Below, in pieces: positions 5,171-6,126 of a stretch of 6,126 bases of DNA. The DNA is from Roseovarius sp. UBA3070 (GTDB lineage: Bacteria > Pseudomonadota > Alphaproteobacteria > Rhodobacterales > Rhodobacteraceae), in the NCBI GenBank assembly GCA_002366775.1, contig DFBW01000036.1, positions 1 through 6,126 on the forward strand. Direction: 5' to 3'. Each line of letters opens with the position of its first letter. Position 1 is the first letter of the stretch. The translations under genes were made by a program, and so were the position numbers. Under the pieces are notes generated by a model. The model was given only the letters and a program-made list of their open reading frames with translations. It had not been told where the DNA came from and searched no databases.

Positions 5171-6126
5171 ATGAGTTCTGCCAATTCCGCATCCTTGCGC
5201 CGCGCCGCACGTCTATCCGTTGCCCCCATGATGGATTGGACAGATCGCCATTGCCGCTATCTGCACCGTCTGCTGACGCATGAGGCGTTGCTTTATACCG
5301 AAATGGTCACAGCCCCCGCTTTGGTGCGTGGTCATGCGTTGCACTTGTTGGATTTTTCACCCGATGAGCATCCCATCGCATTGCAACTCGGGGGCTCGGA
5401 CCCGGCGGAGTTGGCGAAGGCTGCGCAGTTGGGGTTTGAGGCGGGCTATGACGAGATCAACCTGAATGTCGGTTGCCCGTCCGATAGGGTGCAATCGGGC
5501 ACCTTTGGGGCTGTGTTGATGAAAAACCCCGCTCTGGTGGCCGACTGCTGTGGCGCCATGATGGACGCGGTGCCGATTGAGGTGACTGTCAAATGCCGCA
5601 TCGGTGTCGATGATCAAACCCCCGAAGAGGTGCTGCCCGAATTTCTGGCTCGCGTGGGTGCGGTGGGCGTTCAGCGCTTTACCATTCACGCACGTATGGC
5701 GTGGCTGAAGGGCCTTAACCCCAAGGAAAACAGGGATATTCCGCCGCTGAATTATGATCTGGTTGTGCAGATGAAGCAGCTGTTCCCGGCGCTGCATCTG
5801 TCGGTTAACGGCGGGATCGACACCCTTGATCAGGCGGTTGATTTTCTGGATCGGGGCCTGGACGGGGTGATGATCGGGCGGGCGGCGTATCACAACCCCG
5901 GTGGCGTGCTGGCACAAGTGGACAGCCGTGTCTTTGGCAGGGCTGATCCCACGGCCACCACCGAACAGGCGGTGCACGCGATGTTGCCCTATATTGAGGC
6001 GCATCTGGCCACAGGTGGCCGCCTGCATCAGATCACGCGTCATATGCTGGGCCTGTTTTCGGGCCGTCCCGGCGCGCGCGGCTGGCGGCGGGTGCTGTCC
6101 GAAGGGGCCACACGCCCCACTGCGGG
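5171..6126 (+). CDS. dusA: tRNA-dihydrouridine synthase A, C-terminal end outside window
   Basis: The frame is open from the ATG at 5171 to the window end, giving 318 complete codons. E. coli DusA is about 330 residues, so probably only 10-25 residues are missing. DusA is a cytosolic flavoenzyme that uses FMN and NADPH to reduce uridine to dihydrouridine at positions 20/20a in the tRNA D-loop. Visible landmarks are the N-terminal SVAPMMDWTDRHCRY at 16-30, LLYTEMVT at 40-47, IALQLGGSDP at 69-78, and INLNVGCPSDRVQSG at 96-110 with catalytic C102. The flavin-binding VKCRIG is at 140-145, IHAR at 172-175, PKENRDIPPL at 184-193, SVNGGI at 211-216, DGVMIGRAAY at 231-240, and the DusA-specific RHMLGLFSGRPGAR at 290-303. 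The ATG has only a weak GGGA upstream; a stop at 5126 bounds the frame. It follows the lipoprotein gene by 20 bp with no terminator between, so read-through is likely. Confidence 0.96.
   Translation, partial: MSSANSASLRRAARLSVAPMMDWTDRHCRYLHRLLTHEALLYTEMVTAPALVRGHALHLLDFSPDEHPIALQLGGSDPAELAKAAQLGFEAGYDEINLNVGCPSDRVQSGTFGAVLMKNPALVADCCGAMMDAVPIEVTVKCRIGVDDQTPEEVLPEFLARVGAVGVQRFTIHARMAWLKGLNPKENRDIPPLNYDLVVQMKQLFPALHLSVNGGIDTLDQAVDFLDRGLDGVMIGRAAYHNPGGVLAQVDSRVFGRADPTATTEQAVHAMLPYIEAHLATGGRLHQITRHMLGLFSGRPGARGWRRVLSEGATRPTA

Noticed and set aside
5357..6043. Long minus-strand open frame of 228 codons opposite dusA
   Set aside because: It is antisense to a gene with full DusA motif conservation, is rich in His, Arg and Gln as expected of a shadow of GC-rich coding DNA, and shows no recognisable domain.

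Overview
The window looks like chromosomal DNA from a marine alphaproteobacterium, most likely in the Rhodobacterales/Roseobacter group. This rests on the moderately GC-rich coding style, the type of general porin, the BKACE-family lyase and a canonical DusA-type protein. No organism-specific marker is present, so the placement is an inference. All genes read on the plus strand. I see no tRNA, rRNA, CRISPR array, insertion sequence or phage gene.

Layout. (1) Positions 1-1230 hold the 3' end of an RpiB/LacAB-type sugar-phosphate isomerase gene. A complete beta-keto acid cleavage enzyme gene (BKACE, formerly DUF849) follows after 3 bp, so the two look like the end of a catabolic operon. (2) Positions 1231-1629 are a 399-bp gene-free stretch. 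It carries a perfect 19-bp tandem duplication, several inverted repeats with mutually exclusive pairings, and a TTGACA hexamer about 95 bp before the next gene. (3) Positions 1630-2736 encode a secreted outer-membrane porin that starts with TTG behind a strong Shine-Dalgarno sequence. Two hairpins follow, the second a textbook intrinsic terminator. (4) Positions 2836-4538 encode two paralogous PAPS-dependent sulfotransferase-fold proteins, overlapping by ATGA and evidently from a tandem duplication. (5) Positions 4614-5150 encode a small lipoprotein of unknown function. (6) Positions 5171-6126 encode tRNA-dihydrouridine synthase A, cut off by the window edge near its C terminus.

How the parts may relate. 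The isomerase and BKACE belong to central or catabolic carbon metabolism, and dusA is housekeeping tRNA modification. The middle part (porin, sulfotransferase pair, lipoprotein) has an envelope flavour. The most interesting feature is the sulfotransferase pair: both copies keep the PAPS-binding motifs and the candidate catalytic His, but nothing in the window names their acceptor. Whether porin, sulfotransferases and lipoprotein form one functional module is speculative, because a strong terminator separates the porin from the sulfotransferases.
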